This document shows, in pieces, positions 1 to 8,718 of a stretch of DNA of 64,000 nt (position 1 is its first letter; each line of letters begins with the position of its first letter). This DNA is from JBFMGD01 sp040751775 (lineage in GTDB: Bacteria; Bacillota; Dethiobacteria; DTU022): NCBI GenBank assembly GCA_040751775.1, contig JBFMGD010000010.1, positions 1-64,000 of the forward strand. The letters run 5' to 3'. A model generated the notes under the pieces. It was not told where the DNA came from. It did not search any database and saw only the letters and a program-made list of their open reading frames with translations. Position numbers and translations under genes: made by a program.

Positions 1-64
1 TCCACCTCAACAAATGTTCTCCACCCCCTTGGCTATCTGAAGATCTTATCAGACAACTTCCAAG

Positions 65-646
65 GTGTGGGAAATAACATCCGTTTTTATTGGCCGAAAT
101 TCATCCATTTTATTTTACCGTTTACAGGCTTCAAATCTTTTTGAACAGGCCTTTGATTCAGTTGACGAAGAAGAGCTTGACCGCCTGACTTTTCCGGATA
201 AAGACCGAACCCCGAAATTTAAGGTTGCAGAGCGTGGCGTCTTCATTGATTTGCCGGGCCGGGACAAAAAAGCAGAGCTAAACGGGGTCAAACCTTTCTG
301 GGCCCGCTGCCTGATTATCTGGAGTAAAAGCAGGGCCAAGCTGGACAGGGAAAAACGGCACAAATATATGCTGGATGTCAAAGAACGGCTGGATAACAAC
401 AGGCGTTACAAGGACAAAGATTATGCCCAAAATCAGGTCGACAACTGCTTTAAAGGGCCAAAGCAATACTTACGCAAGTTCTTCGGCAACCCGACCGTAA
501 TCGCAAAAGAGGGCCGGCTTGAACTTGTCTATGCGGTAGACGAAAAGCTGCTCAGCCAAAAAGAACCGGCAAATGGTATGGAGATACTTTCCATAACCGT
601 TATTCCTCCGACGAATACATCAGGCATACTTTCGCTTCAATTATGA
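65..646 (+). pseudogene. Transposase-like fragment, possibly IS1634 family
   Basis: The 193-residue frame has no clean N-terminus. Its middle is rich in charged residues, with a WARCLIIWSKSRAKLDREKR stretch and a following Lys/Arg-rich helix that recall the central part of IS1634-type (IS4 superfamily) transposases. No complete DDE triad can be assembled. The last ~20 residues belong to a different reading frame of the integrase remnant that follows, so the open frame crosses a junction near 575-585. I read it as a broken IS end inserted into, or fused to, the integrase gene. The family assignment is tentative; a different mobile-element protein is possible. Confidence 0.45.
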
Positions 647-834
647 TTTATGCAGGGGTAGATTTTTTAACTCTTTCTAGGATTATGGGGCACTATTCAC
701 CCGAATTCACGCTTAATATTTACGGTCATATTTTGACGATGCCAGGGAAAAAGCTATGAAAAAGTATGAGGATCAGCTTAATCAGGAAAGAAAGAGTTTA
801 GAAACAAATAAAAATAATGAAGATGGTGATATGT
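583..834 (+). pseudogene. Tyrosine recombinase (integrase) C-terminal fragment, frameshifted
   Basis: Translation around 595-740 gives the classic end of a phage/ICE tyrosine integrase: an RHTFAS box (second catalytic Arg), a GHYSPEFT box (catalytic His region) and IYGHI holding the nucleophilic Tyr. After GHI the frame breaks. Restoring one T in the run at about 728 continues as DDAREKAMKKYEDQ, the usual C-terminal helix, ending at a stop near 834. The N-terminal domain and first catalytic Arg are absent, so the protein is dead. It sits directly beside the left tRNA-Pro repeat, where the integrase of an element inserted in that tRNA is expected. Confidence 0.8.
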
Positions 835-843
835 AAAAAAACG

Positions 844-960
844 TATTTAGTGACATTTACGTGACACGGGAGCCGTTCCGGCTCCCGTGAATTGTAGAAA
901 ACCCCTTGATTTTACTGGTCGGAGCGAGAGGATTTGAACCTCCGGCCTCTTGGTCCCGAA
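844..960. repeat. Left copy of 117-bp att-type direct repeat with 3' half of tRNA-Pro
   Basis: This block is repeated almost unchanged at 25031-25147. It holds a GC-rich hairpin (ACGGGAGCC, short loop, GGCTCCCGT at about 867-889) and then, from 916, the complement of the 3' half of tRNA-Pro. Identity stops at TCCCGAA, inside the anticodon loop. Tyrosine integrases commonly cross over there, leaving a half-tRNA copy at the far end of the element. The hairpin can serve as terminator for the integrase on the plus strand and for the tRNA on the minus strand. Confidence 0.85.
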
Positions 961-1209
961 ACGCGTTTCCAGATTATGGGGCCTTTTTTGCTTTTACCGG
1001 GAGCCCTAAAGTGCTGAAAAATAAGGCTTTGTTATTTTCTTACATCTCCAATTTTGCATTCACTATTATAGAGTTTGGGCAAAAGTGTGACACACCAGTG
1101 ACACAAAATGTGATAGGAGCGTGGCCATTCTTATCGCAGTTAAAATGAAGTCTAGACCTAAGGAATTAGAGTTCAATATTTAACTAATTATTGGAAATGC
1201 CTACCTTTA

Positions 1210-1464
1210 TTATTTCTTAAACGCTTTCCAAAATTCATCCTTACTAACCCCTGTTTGACGGATAATACTTCTCAAGAGATCGCCGTCTATATCGTTGTTT
1301 TTTGGTATGTCTATTAGATGTGTAACACCAGATTTATCTAGTAGTTCGTAATGTCTATGACCTTTAGCTTGTCTCACAAATACTGCTCCAAGTACTTCTA
1401 CGGTTCTTATGGCGTCTTTCCAACTTATAGATTTAGGCGGCGTGAATCCTTTTTTAAACGCCAA
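1210..1464 (-). CDS. hicA: HicA-type mRNA interferase toxin
   Basis: This 84-residue protein has the HicA double-stranded-RNA-binding-like fold signature. It starts with SWKDAIRTVEVLGAVFVRQAKG, then has the catalytic-His region GHRHYELL, then a DIPKNNDIDGDLLRSIIRQTG segment matching the family's conserved 'tLrsIlkqaGls' end. HicA toxins cleave mRNA and tmRNA and are neutralised by HicB. The gene overlaps the end of the upstream antitoxin frame by 11 bases, so the two are translationally coupled. The antitoxin-first order differs from the textbook hicA-hicB order but is common. It sits near the left end of the island, as addiction modules often do. Confidence 0.8.
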   Translation of the reverse strand: MAFKKGFTPPKSISWKDAIRTVEVLGAVFVRQAKGHRHYELLDKSGVTHLIDIPKNNDIDGDLLRSIIRQTGVSKDEFWKAFKK

Positions 1465-1762
1465 CCGGAACCACTGTTCTTTTAATAAATCCTACCCCAA
1501 AATCATCTTTTCTGCTTAGTCTATGTAGACCAAATCTTATATCAAACAATATCTTCTTCAATAGATAAAATTCTACGGGCCTTGTTCTTACTGTTTTGCC
1601 TTGCTCGGTTAGGATAAAAATAGTTTTAATATATTCCTCAACAGCTTGGTTTAATTCTTCCTTGCACTCTCTCAGGGTGGCGGCCTTAACGGCCAAACTA
1701 AATTCCAGGCATACTCCAAAGTATTCACTGTTCTTTTTCTTTATAATACAGCGCAATTTCAC
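1454..1762 (-). CDS. hicB: HicB-like antitoxin
   Basis: The 102-residue protein begins at a GTG at 1762, placed 7 bases after GGAGGG; an upstream ATG at 1813 lacks a ribosome site. Residues 1-45 form the small HicB partial RNase-H-like fold (KLRCIIKKKNSEYFGVCLEF, then an Ala-rich helix, ATLRECKEELNQAVEEYI). The C-terminal ~55 residues are basic and may bind DNA or the toxin; no clear HTH or ribbon-helix-helix is visible. It would bind HicA and repress its own promoter. Assignment rests on fold-like pattern and pairing with hicA. Confidence 0.65.
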   Translation of the reverse strand: MKLRCIIKKKNSEYFGVCLEFSLAVKAATLRECKEELNQAVEEYIKTIFILTEQGKTVRTRPVEFYLLKKILFDIRFGLHRLSRKDDFGVGFIKRTVVPVGV

Positions 1763-2090
1763 TTCCTTGCCCTCCCTTGAGACGGTATTTGGAGATTTTG
1801 CCAAGATGCACACCCTCTTTCGACATGAACACGAAATTTTCCTGCAAAGAGCAAAAATTTAACATTTTTTATTATTATGCTTCTCGAGGGGGTATTTATT
1901 ACAAGGATAAGTTGACAGCCTAAAATGGGACAACACCTAATTTTATTCCCTTGAATTTTTTCCGAGGTTGATTCTTACTGCTTTCTTCTGCTCCCTGTAA
2001 TAAATTTAAGTAAAAGTGAGACTTGGTGAATAAACCGCCAGGTCTTTTTATTGCTTGGCCAAAATCAAATTCCGAAGGAGGCATATCAAA

Positions 2091-2669
2091 GTGAAAAATA
2101 TCATGGCGGTCGACGTGGGATTCGGCAGGGTCAAGGCCCTGTCGGCGGAGAGGCAGCTGGAGTTTCCCAGCGTGGTTGGACCCTGGCGGGAGATCAGGTT
2201 CAATAATGAAGTAGCAGGCAGTTCCTTCCTGGAGCAGCTTGCCGTGGATTATGCCGGACAAAAACTGTTCCTGGGCGAAATGGCCTACCGGCAGTCAAAG
2301 GCCCGGATGAACATGTCCATGGAGCGGTTTTGCGGCGTGGAGGGGATGGCGCTCATGCTGGCGGCGGTGGCCATGCTCGGGACAGGCCGGGAGATAACCT
2401 GCCACCTGGTCACCGGCCTGCCGGTAAATGCTTATGCCGCCCAAAAGGAAAAGTACAAGCAAGCTTTACTGGGCCGGCACTACATCAAGCTCCTCGGGGC
2501 GAACGGGACGCCTGATGAGCGGTATATCAGTTTCGAGAAAGTCCGGCAAATTTACCCGTCGCCGCGAGTTGTCAATGACATCTCCTTGAGATATAATTTT
2601 TTTGTGTGCCGCTCTCAGCGGCCGGAAAACAGGCCGGAAGAAAACATGAACGGGGTTCACGCCCTCTAA
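2091..2669 (+). pseudogene. ParM/StbA-like actin homologue, C-terminally truncated
   Basis: The likely start is GTG at 2091 behind GAAGGAGG. The N-terminus has the actin phosphate-1 loop (MAVDVGFGRVKAL), then a conserved FPSVVGPW segment and a LGTGREITCHLVTGLPVNAYA strand typical of ParM/Alp plasmid-segregation actins. The protein ends after about 190 residues with an unrelated tail (RSQRPENRPEENMNGVHAL). About 130 residues of the usual ~320 are missing, including phosphate-2 and adenosine-binding parts. No ParR gene or parC repeats are seen nearby. It is probably a remnant of the partition system of an integrated plasmid or conjugative element. Confidence 0.6.
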
Positions 2670-2718
2670 ATCTGATTCATGATATATGGCAGGCGGAAGA
2701 GAAAGGATATAACCTGAA

Positions 2719-4101
2719 ATGAAACAGCTGGTATTCCTCGATCAGAGCAAGATTTACCAGGACCTGTGGCGGCTCTCCTGGCCGGTGATCACCTTCATGA
2801 TCTTTCAGACCACCTTTGAACTGGTGGATCTCTACTGGGTAGGCCGGCTCGGCACCGCAGCCGTGGCCGCCCTCTCCCTCTCCAACAGCATCTTCTGGAT
2901 GCTGTTCACGTTCTGCGAAATCATCACCATCTCCACCCTGGCCCTGGTGGCCCGCTACCGCGGCGCCGGGGATGAAGCAGGGGTGAAGACCGTAGCCCGG
3001 CACAGCTTCTGGCTGGCAGTAATCCTTTCGGGTGTGGTAATTTCCCTGGTTTTCGGCCTGGGAAACCTGTTTATCTCCCTTTTTAACGTGGAAGCGGATG
3101 TGCACGGCATGGCCCTGCTCTACCTGCAGGTGATCGGGGTCAGTTTTTTCTTCGCCTACTGCGGCATGGCTCTGGGATCCGTCCTGCAGGGAGTGGGCGA
3201 TACCCGCACCCCCATGGCTGTGCTGGTAATCACCAATATTATCAATATCGTCCTGGACCCCATCCTTATTTTCGGGTGGCTAGGATTCCCCGCCCTGGGG
3301 ATCCTGGGCGCGGCCGCAGCCACGCTCCTGGCCAGGGTAATCGGTTTTGCCGTCCTGCTCTATATTCTGCTCAGCGGCAAGGTTTCACCCAGCAAGCTGA
3401 AAGTGGAAGGTCTGCTCACCCGGAAGCTGCAGATGCCCTACCTGAAGCGGATTTTGCAAATCGGAGCCCCGGCCTGTTTGCAGGCCACGACACGCCCGCT
3501 TACCGGCCTGTTGATGATGTGGCTGGTGGCTCTCTTCGGTACAGAAGCCATCGCCGCCTTTGGTATCGGCATGCGCATGCTCGGCTTCGCCTTTATCATT
3601 GTTTCCGGCCTGATTGTCGGGACTTCAACCATGGTTGGCCAAAGCCTGGGCGCCAGCCTGAAAGACCTGACCGCTGAGATTACCCGCAAAGCTATGACCA
3701 TCAGCACGGTTATCCAGGGAGTGATGGCCGCTTTTTACTTCCTGGCCGCCCCCCTGATTATCAGCTTTTTCGCCGACGACCCCAGGGTCATCGAGATGGG
3801 GACCGCCTACCTCAGAATTATATCCCCCGGGCTGCTGCTCCTGGGGCCGTTTACCGTCATCGAAGCGGTCTTTAAAGGCTCCGGCCACACTGTTCCGCCC
3901 ATGGCCAGCGCGCTGATCGCCAACTGGATTATCAAGATTCCTTTTGCCTACCTGCTGGCCCTGCCCCTTGCTTTGGGCACCGACGGGGTCTGGTGGGCCA
4001 TCACCATCTCCATCGTTACGGAGTTAATCCTGCTGATAGTCTGGTACCGTCGGCGCGGGTGGATGTACCGGGAAATCAGAGTGCTCGCCCCCGGAAAATA
4101 A
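2719..4101 (+). CDS. MATE family multidrug/Na+ efflux transporter
   Basis: The 460-residue protein is of normal MATE length with about 12 hydrophobic helices in two related halves. Family marks include LVDLYWVGRLGTAAVAAL in helix 1-2, the matching AFGIGMRMLGFAFIIVSG in the second half, and the VLQGVGDTRTPM loop. Such proteins export cationic drugs or metabolites in exchange for Na+ or H+ across the inner membrane. It is transcribed alone, starting 50 bases after the truncated actin. The substrate cannot be told from sequence. Base composition is GC-richer than the following kdd block. Confidence 0.92.
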   Translation: MKQLVFLDQSKIYQDLWRLSWPVITFMIFQTTFELVDLYWVGRLGTAAVAALSLSNSIFWMLFTFCEIITISTLALVARYRGAGDEAGVKTVARHSFWLAVILSGVVISLVFGLGNLFISLFNVEADVHGMALLYLQVIGVSFFFAYCGMALGSVLQGVGDTRTPMAVLVITNIINIVLDPILIFGWLGFPALGILGAAAATLLARVIGFAVLLYILLSGKVSPSKLKVEGLLTRKLQMPYLKRILQIGAPACLQATTRPLTGLLMMWLVALFGTEAIAAFGIGMRMLGFAFIIVSGLIVGTSTMVGQSLGASLKDLTAEITRKAMTISTVIQGVMAAFYFLAAPLIISFFADDPRVIEMGTAYLRIISPGLLLLGPFTVIEAVFKGSGHTVPPMASALIANWIIKIPFAYLLALPLALGTDGVWWAITISIVTELILLIVWYRRRGWMYREIRVLAPGK

Positions 4102-4395
4102 TCGACAGAGATCCCGTCATGTTGAATAAATTTTAAATTTTTCGTAAACTCACCCTGTTTTTGATTCATCCTGTTCTTTGAAAACCGAAAACAACCAAAC
4201 TAAAGCTCTGGAATAAAAGGTTTGCCATCCAAGGCAGCCTTGAGGTGAGTTTGTTCAAAAAAGAACAAACCGGTACGCTCTCTATCTATTGATTATGATA
4301 TCACAGAGGTTGACGGCTGGCAGGAGAGAAAAATCAACTGGACCCGCCCCCGACCTCCCCGACCACATCAAATGGTGTTTAAGGAGGGTGGATGC
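4102..4395. other. Intergenic region with small palindrome and rRNA-leader-like motif
   Basis: No gene is seen. GTTCTTTGAAAAC at 4173-4185 matches the boxA-like leader motif found before 16S (36482) and 23S (38646) in this window. A perfect palindrome, GTTTGTTC-N6-GAACAAAC (4249-4270), could be a repressor site for the DUF2089 gene downstream. Confidence 0.4.
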
Positions 4396-4782
4396 ATGAA
4401 CGAAGCGCTGGGGAAGTGCCCGGTTTGCAAGCAGAACCTGGAGGTCACCAAATTGCACTGCAATCACTGCAATACGACCATTGAAGGCAGTTTTACCCTT
4501 TGCCGGTTCTGCCGGTTGACTGCTGAACAACAGCAATTTATAGAGACCTTTATTAAATGCAGAGGAAATATTAAAGAAGTTGAAAAAGACCTGGGAATCT
4601 CCTACCCCACCGTGAGAAGCAGGCTGGACGAAGGCATCATTGCCCTCGGCTATCTGAGGAAAAGCTTAAAAAACGACGACAGAAAAAGGGAAATCCTGGA
4701 CATGTTGGGCCGTGACGAAATTGACTATCAGGAAGCGTTAAAACTATTGAACAGGCGCCTCACGAAAATGATAGGATTATAA
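4396..4782 (+). CDS. DUF2089 family zinc-finger/HTH protein
   Basis: The start is ATG 4396 after AAGGAGGGTGG. The 128-residue protein opens with a zinc-ribbon pattern (CPVCKQ, then CNHC, then CRFCRL). A short helix-turn-helix follows (GNIKEVEKDLGISYPTVRSRLDE, about residues 58-80), then a charged C-terminal helix. This domain order is that of DUF2089 proteins, widespread in Firmicutes and thought to be small regulators; no target is known. Its immediate neighbours give no clear link, although kdd1 starts 195 bases downstream on the same strand. Confidence 0.8.
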   Translation: MNEALGKCPVCKQNLEVTKLHCNHCNTTIEGSFTLCRFCRLTAEQQQFIETFIKCRGNIKEVEKDLGISYPTVRSRLDEGIIALGYLRKSLKNDDRKREILDMLGRDEIDYQEALKLLNRRLTKMIGL

Positions 4783-4977
4783 GACGGCGAGTTCTATATA
4801 CGCTGAAGCAATAATAACAATTTTCTGTTATCGGTGTCAACCGAATGTCTGCCGTTGTTTCACCTGCGTCATGGCGTGTTTTTCCAGGTGAAAACGGGCT
4901 TGACGGAAACCTGACAATGGTAGATGATTGTATTGATATATTACAGTAAATATGATTTGTAAATTGGAGTGGATCAG

Positions 4978-6036
4978 TTGGAGCGTTCTTTATCGTTTGG
5001 GGCAAGTTGTAAATACGGCAGTCACAGATCAATTGACCCTCCCGGCAGTATGCCGCAATCGGCCTGGAAAATTGATAATTGTGTGGATATATATCCCAAC
5101 GAGCTGCTGCTGGATGTGGATATCGTGAATGTCAATTCAACCAGTTTTTCACAGATATTAATTGAATGCGGGCGAAATGAAAAGGCTATCGAGCAGAAAA
5201 TATTGGATATTGTTCAGGTGCGGGGCAAGCTGCATAACCCGGTTACCGGATCCGGCGGTATGTTAATCGGAAGAATAAAAAAAGTCGGCTCCGCCCTGGC
5301 CGATCGGATTACAGTAAAAGAAGGCGTTAGAATTGCCACGCTGGTTTCGCTGACATTGACCCCCTTGAAACTGCATGCGATAAAGAGCATCAATATGGAT
5401 ACAGGCCAGATTCAAGTCCAGGGTGAGGCTGTCCTATTTGAAAGCAGCGTCTTCACGCCTTTGCCGGACGATCTGCCCACTCCCCTGCTGTTGTCGGCCT
5501 TCGATTGTGCCGGTGCGCCGGCAATGACCAGGCGCCTGGTAAAAAAAGATGATACAGTTGTTGTTTTAGGGGCAGGCGGGCGAACCGGCTTATTGTGTTC
5601 CGCGGTGGCTCGCGACTGTCTTGGCCCGCAGGGACGCCTGGCGGCTCTGGTCCGTACTGACAGGAGTTTGGAAATTGTCCAAAGTACTAACTACTTTAAT
5701 GCCGTTATTCAGGAAGATGCCACGAAGCCGTTAAAATGTACAAGAAAATATGAGAAGTTAGTCGGCTTTCCTCCGGCCGATGTTGTGATTAACTGCATCA
5801 ATGAGCCGGGAACAGAGATGACCAGCATCCTGCTGGCCCGCCAGAAAGGGACAATATTTTTTGCCAATCTGTCTACCAGCTTTACCTCCGCGGCGCTGAG
5901 CGCCGAAGGGGTAGGCAAAGATGTGGATATGCTGATCTACCACGGCTATGTGGACGGCCATGCGGACCTGGTTATTGAGACAATACGGAAAGACAATAAA
6001 CTGCGAGAACTTTTTGTACAAATCAGCAGCCAATAA
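4978..6036 (+). CDS. kdd: L-erythro-3,5-diaminohexanoate dehydrogenase-like protein (copy 1)
   Basis: The protein of 352 residues matches Kdd of lysine fermentation along its length. It has SFGASCKYGSHRSIDPPGSM at the N-terminus, the NPVTGSGGMLIG loop, ATLVSLTLTPL, a Rossmann motif VVLGAGGRTGLLCS, and INCINEPGTEMTSIL near the C-terminus. Kdd removes the 3-amino group of 3,5-diaminohexanoate with NAD(P)+ to give 3-keto-5-aminohexanoate. I prefer TTG 4978 as start because GGAG at 4966 is 8 bases before it; GTG 4969 is also in frame. The gene lies upstream of the sigma54 activator, outside the dctPQM-kdd2-kce operon. A second, clearly diverged copy is at 10646. Confidence 0.85.
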   Translation: MERSLSFGASCKYGSHRSIDPPGSMPQSAWKIDNCVDIYPNELLLDVDIVNVNSTSFSQILIECGRNEKAIEQKILDIVQVRGKLHNPVTGSGGMLIGRIKKVGSALADRITVKEGVRIATLVSLTLTPLKLHAIKSINMDTGQIQVQGEAVLFESSVFTPLPDDLPTPLLLSAFDCAGAPAMTRRLVKKDDTVVVLGAGGRTGLLCSAVARDCLGPQGRLAALVRTDRSLEIVQSTNYFNAVIQEDATKPLKCTRKYEKLVGFPPADVVINCINEPGTEMTSILLARQKGTIFFANLSTSFTSAALSAEGVGKDVDMLIYHGYVDGHADLVIETIRKDNKLRELFVQISSQ

Positions 6037-6079
6037 TGGATACGGTATACACTAATCGTACTATTGGTGGGAGTTATTG

Positions 6080-7384
6080 ATGAAGGATAAACTGATAAAG
6101 GAAATTACTGGCTTAAACATCGGGATCGTGCAATTAACGCCCGGTTTTAAGGTGAAGTGGTTTAACCAGGAAGCCGGCAATCTTTTTATGGCCGGCAATG
6201 TCTCTGAATTTGAGAATTTCATTAGCAGCAGCCGGGGCAGTGGGAAATTAAAGACCGGCAGCATCTTCACGCTGCCTTGTGATGATGGTGATCAGCAGGT
6301 TATCGGTTCTATGGTCAATGCTAATCAAGATCATGTTCTGCTGCTTTTTAGCGAGTCCGCCGTAGCTACCCTGGCGCTATTCAACCGGGAAGGTGTCAGT
6401 AATCAAGTAGAAAAGTATTATGCGTACCATAATCAGGGTGACGACAGTGTCGTTCCCAGCTTGAACCCGCTGGTTAAGCAGATGGTGGCCAACTGCTTGA
6501 AAGTGGCGAGCATTAATACCACCGTATTGATCACCGGCGAATCCGGTGTCGGCAAAGAAGTATTGGCCAGGACCATTCACCGCGCAGGGGACAGATCGAG
6601 CGGCGAAATGTTGTGTATCAACTGCGGCTGTATCCCCGAGAACCTGCTGGAAGCAGAGCTGTTCGGCTATGAAGAGGGGGCCTTTACCGGAGCCAGAAAA
6701 GGCGGGAAAGTCGGCCTGTTTCAGATAGCTCAAGGCGGAACGATATTTTTAGACGAGATCGGGGAACTGCCCAGCCCGATGCAGGTAAAGCTACTGCGGG
6801 CTATTCATGACAAGCAGGTTTTTCCGATAGGCAGCCCCGTGCCGGTTGCTATTGACGTTCGCATCATCGCAGCGACCAATAAGGACCTGAAACAGCTGGT
6901 GCGGGAGGGCCTGTTCCGGGAAGATTTATATTACCGGCTTAACGTGATACCGATTCATGTTCCTCCCCTGCGGGAAAGGAAAGAGGATATCGCTCCTTTG
7001 GCCAATTTCTTTATCAAAAAGTACAGCCTGCAATTTGGCTTGCAAAAAAGTTTTACACCGGAAGCGATTGACTTATTGAAGAACTACTCCTGGCCCGGGA
7101 ATATACGCCAATTAGAAAACATTATCCAACGGGCCATTATATTTTCCGATAGCTTCGTTATCGATTCCGATCAGATTGAAAAATTGCTTCTATCCGAGAA
7201 TATGGAGCTGGCCGGTATCAGCAATATGAATAATATGCTGCCTTTAACGGATGTTTTGGATCAGGCCGAAAGGGACGCTTTAATCCGGGCGAAAACATCC
7301 TGCAAGACCACGAGGCAAATGGCGGAGCTGCTAAAAATCAGCCAGGCCAGTGTGATCCGGAAAATGAAAAAACATTTTCTTTGA
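6080..7384 (+). CDS. Sigma54-dependent transcriptional activator
   Basis: The 434-residue activator has three parts. About 130 N-terminal residues form a PAS-like sensor (IGIVQLTPGFKVKWFNQEAG). The AAA+ domain carries Walker A GESGVGKE (about 153-160), the sigma54-contact loop GAFTGA (about 200-205), Walker B GTIFLDEIGE and the R-finger region. A Fis-type HTH closes the protein (MAELLKISQASVIRKMKK). The start is ATG 6080 after GGTGGGAG; a TTG directly before it is less likely. It lies between kdd1 and the TRAP genes, and directly downstream are a terminator, tandem palindromes and a -24/-12 promoter. It therefore very probably activates the dctPQM-kdd2-kce operon when its PAS domain senses the substrate. 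Confidence 0.93.
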   Translation: MKDKLIKEITGLNIGIVQLTPGFKVKWFNQEAGNLFMAGNVSEFENFISSSRGSGKLKTGSIFTLPCDDGDQQVIGSMVNANQDHVLLLFSESAVATLALFNREGVSNQVEKYYAYHNQGDDSVVPSLNPLVKQMVANCLKVASINTTVLITGESGVGKEVLARTIHRAGDRSSGEMLCINCGCIPENLLEAELFGYEEGAFTGARKGGKVGLFQIAQGGTIFLDEIGELPSPMQVKLLRAIHDKQVFPIGSPVPVAIDVRIIAATNKDLKQLVREGLFREDLYYRLNVIPIHVPPLRERKEDIAPLANFFIKKYSLQFGLQKSFTPEAIDLLKNYSWPGNIRQLENIIQRAIIFSDSFVIDSDQIEKLLLSENMELAGISNMNNMLPLTDVLDQAERDALIRAKTSCKTTRQMAELLKISQASVIRKMKKHFL

Positions 7385-7422
7385 TTCAGTTATGAATCAA
7401 TATTGATTCAATAGTGTATCAA
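7381..7422. promoter_or_regulatory. Two tandem 20-bp palindromes, probable activator-binding sites (UAS)
   Basis: TTGATTCA-N4-TGAATCAA is perfect at 7381-7400. A near-copy, TTGATTCA-N4-TGTATCAA, is at 7403-7422. Their centres are 22 bp apart, two helical turns, so dimers would bind on one face. They lie about 60-90 bp upstream of the -24 element, a normal position for a sigma54 enhancer. The first site overlaps the stop codon of the activator gene. Confidence 0.8.
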
Positions 7423-7437
7423 CCGCTGCGATGGAAA

Positions 7438-7468
7438 TAAAAAAGCGCTTGCCTGCAAGCGTTTTTTT
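7438..7468 (+). terminator. Intrinsic terminator of the sigma54 activator gene
   Basis: A CGCTTG / CAAGCG stem with a 4-base loop (7446-7461) is followed by seven T and preceded by an A-run. It separates the activator transcript from the sigma54 promoter that begins 2 bases later. Confidence 0.85.
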
Positions 7469-7469
7469 G

Positions 7470-7486
7470 TTGGCACAGCAATTGCT
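7470..7486 (+). promoter_or_regulatory. Sigma54 (-24/-12) promoter of the TRAP-kdd2-kce operon
   Basis: TTGGCACAGCAATTGCT matches the RpoN consensus TTGGCACR-N3/4-TTGCW. GG is at 7472-7473 and GC at 7484-7485, exactly 10 bases between them. Transcription should start near 7496-7498, giving a leader of about 137 bases before dctP. Confidence 0.92.
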
Positions 7487-7633
7487 CCTATATGAGTATA
7501 CCATACCTTTGCAGTTCTTATTCCATAAATTCATTTTTGAAATTCATTTTTGTAAAGGAGTGATGCATTTTTAAGCAAGGTTTGGGTTTGAACTGATGAA
7601 TACCGTAACGATTAGAGATTAAGGAGGGTAAAA

Positions 7634-8662
7634 ATGAAGATTAAAAAACTATTGGTACTGGTTCTGGTTATCGCACTGGCAGGTTTAGCAGTGGCCGGCT
7701 GCGGCGAGCGGGGCGCCGCTACACCCGATGAGGATGAACCCATTATTATCAAGGTGGGGCATACCGATACTTCGGCCCGGTCGACGCACGTCAGCATTGA
7801 ATGGCTGGCTGACTATATGGACGAGCAGACAGACGGCAGAGTTATCGTGGAAGGCTATCCTGACGGGCAGCTGGGCGACGACCCGGAGCTGTGCCGGGGG
7901 TTGTTGCTGGGAACCACCCAGGTTTACTTTGGCTTAAGCGGGGTCTTGGGCGGGATTGTTGGTCCTCAACTTGACATTGTAGACCTGCCTTTCCTATATA
8001 CTTCTTATGACGAGTGGGTCGAAGGCAGCTTTGAAAAAGGCGGTTTGGAGATATATAACGAGCTGCTGGAAGGAAGCGGTTTTACGGTCGTTGATTTTAT
8101 GTATAACGGGATGATGAACCTTTGCAGTTCAAAGAAAGTTTACAGCAACTCGGAAGATATGAAAGGCTACAAGGTTCGTGTAACCGCCAGTGAAATGAAT
8201 GTCAAGATTTTTGAAGCGCTGGGCGCAAACCCGACCCCCATGGCCTGGGGCGAAGTTTACACCTCTGTCGCCCAGGGTGCGGTGGACGGCCTGACCCATT
8301 CTCTCGGGGTTTTCAACGATTTTAAATTCTATGAACTGGCGCCTTATATCACCCTGACACAGCACCAGAGCTCGCCGTATACCGTGGTCATGTCCACCGC
8401 TTTCCTCGAGTCGTTACCGGACGATATTTATGAGATCTGGATGGAAGGTATTCGCCAGGCTTGCGCCATGCAGAGAGAAATGGAGCGCGAGCTTGAGCTG
8501 GAATACGTCGAAAACTTCATCGCCGCCGGGGCTACTGTTCATGATTCTACTGATGAAGAAAAAGCCGCTTTCTATGCGCTGTGTGCGGATATCTATGCCC
8601 AGCAAAGAGATGTGACCGGCGCAGATGTTTTCGACCGGTTCCTGGCCACTGCGGGTAAGTAA
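7634..8662 (+). CDS. dctP: TRAP transporter substrate-binding lipoprotein (DctP family)
   Basis: The 342-residue protein starts at ATG 7634, well placed after AAGGAGGG. It has a lipoprotein signal: positive N-terminus, hydrophobic core and lipobox LAVAGC with Cys23. The mature part is a DctP-fold binding protein (IKVGHTDTSARSTHVSIEWL, then KGYKVRVTASEMN and GAVDGLTHSL, with the substrate-carboxylate Arg expected in the KVRV segment). It captures a carboxylate outside the cell and hands it to DctQM. It is the first gene of the sigma54 operon and lies beside Kdd and Kce. The ligand is therefore inferred to be a carboxylated amino acid such as a beta-lysine-pathway intermediate, not a C4-dicarboxylate. 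Confidence 0.92.
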   Translation: MKIKKLLVLVLVIALAGLAVAGCGERGAATPDEDEPIIIKVGHTDTSARSTHVSIEWLADYMDEQTDGRVIVEGYPDGQLGDDPELCRGLLLGTTQVYFGLSGVLGGIVGPQLDIVDLPFLYTSYDEWVEGSFEKGGLEIYNELLEGSGFTVVDFMYNGMMNLCSSKKVYSNSEDMKGYKVRVTASEMNVKIFEALGANPTPMAWGEVYTSVAQGAVDGLTHSLGVFNDFKFYELAPYITLTQHQSSPYTVVMSTAFLESLPDDIYEIWMEGIRQACAMQREMERELELEYVENFIAAGATVHDSTDEEKAAFYALCADIYAQQRDVTGADVFDRFLATAGK

Positions 8663-8718
8663 CACCTGATATAGTTTGTGAGCTAAGCTTGCTTAATTGT
8701 CAACAAAAAAATATTAGT

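Noticed and set aside
906..1148. 80-codon frame beginning ILLVGARGFEPPASWSRNAF
   Set aside because: This is the well-known false protein read across the antisense of a tRNA 3' half; the DNA is the att copy of tRNA-Pro.
4860..4977. Search for a second sigma54 promoter before kdd1
   Set aside because: No TGGCAC-N5-TTGC with correct spacing and no TTGATTCA palindrome were found; TTGACG at 4901 has no convincing -10.
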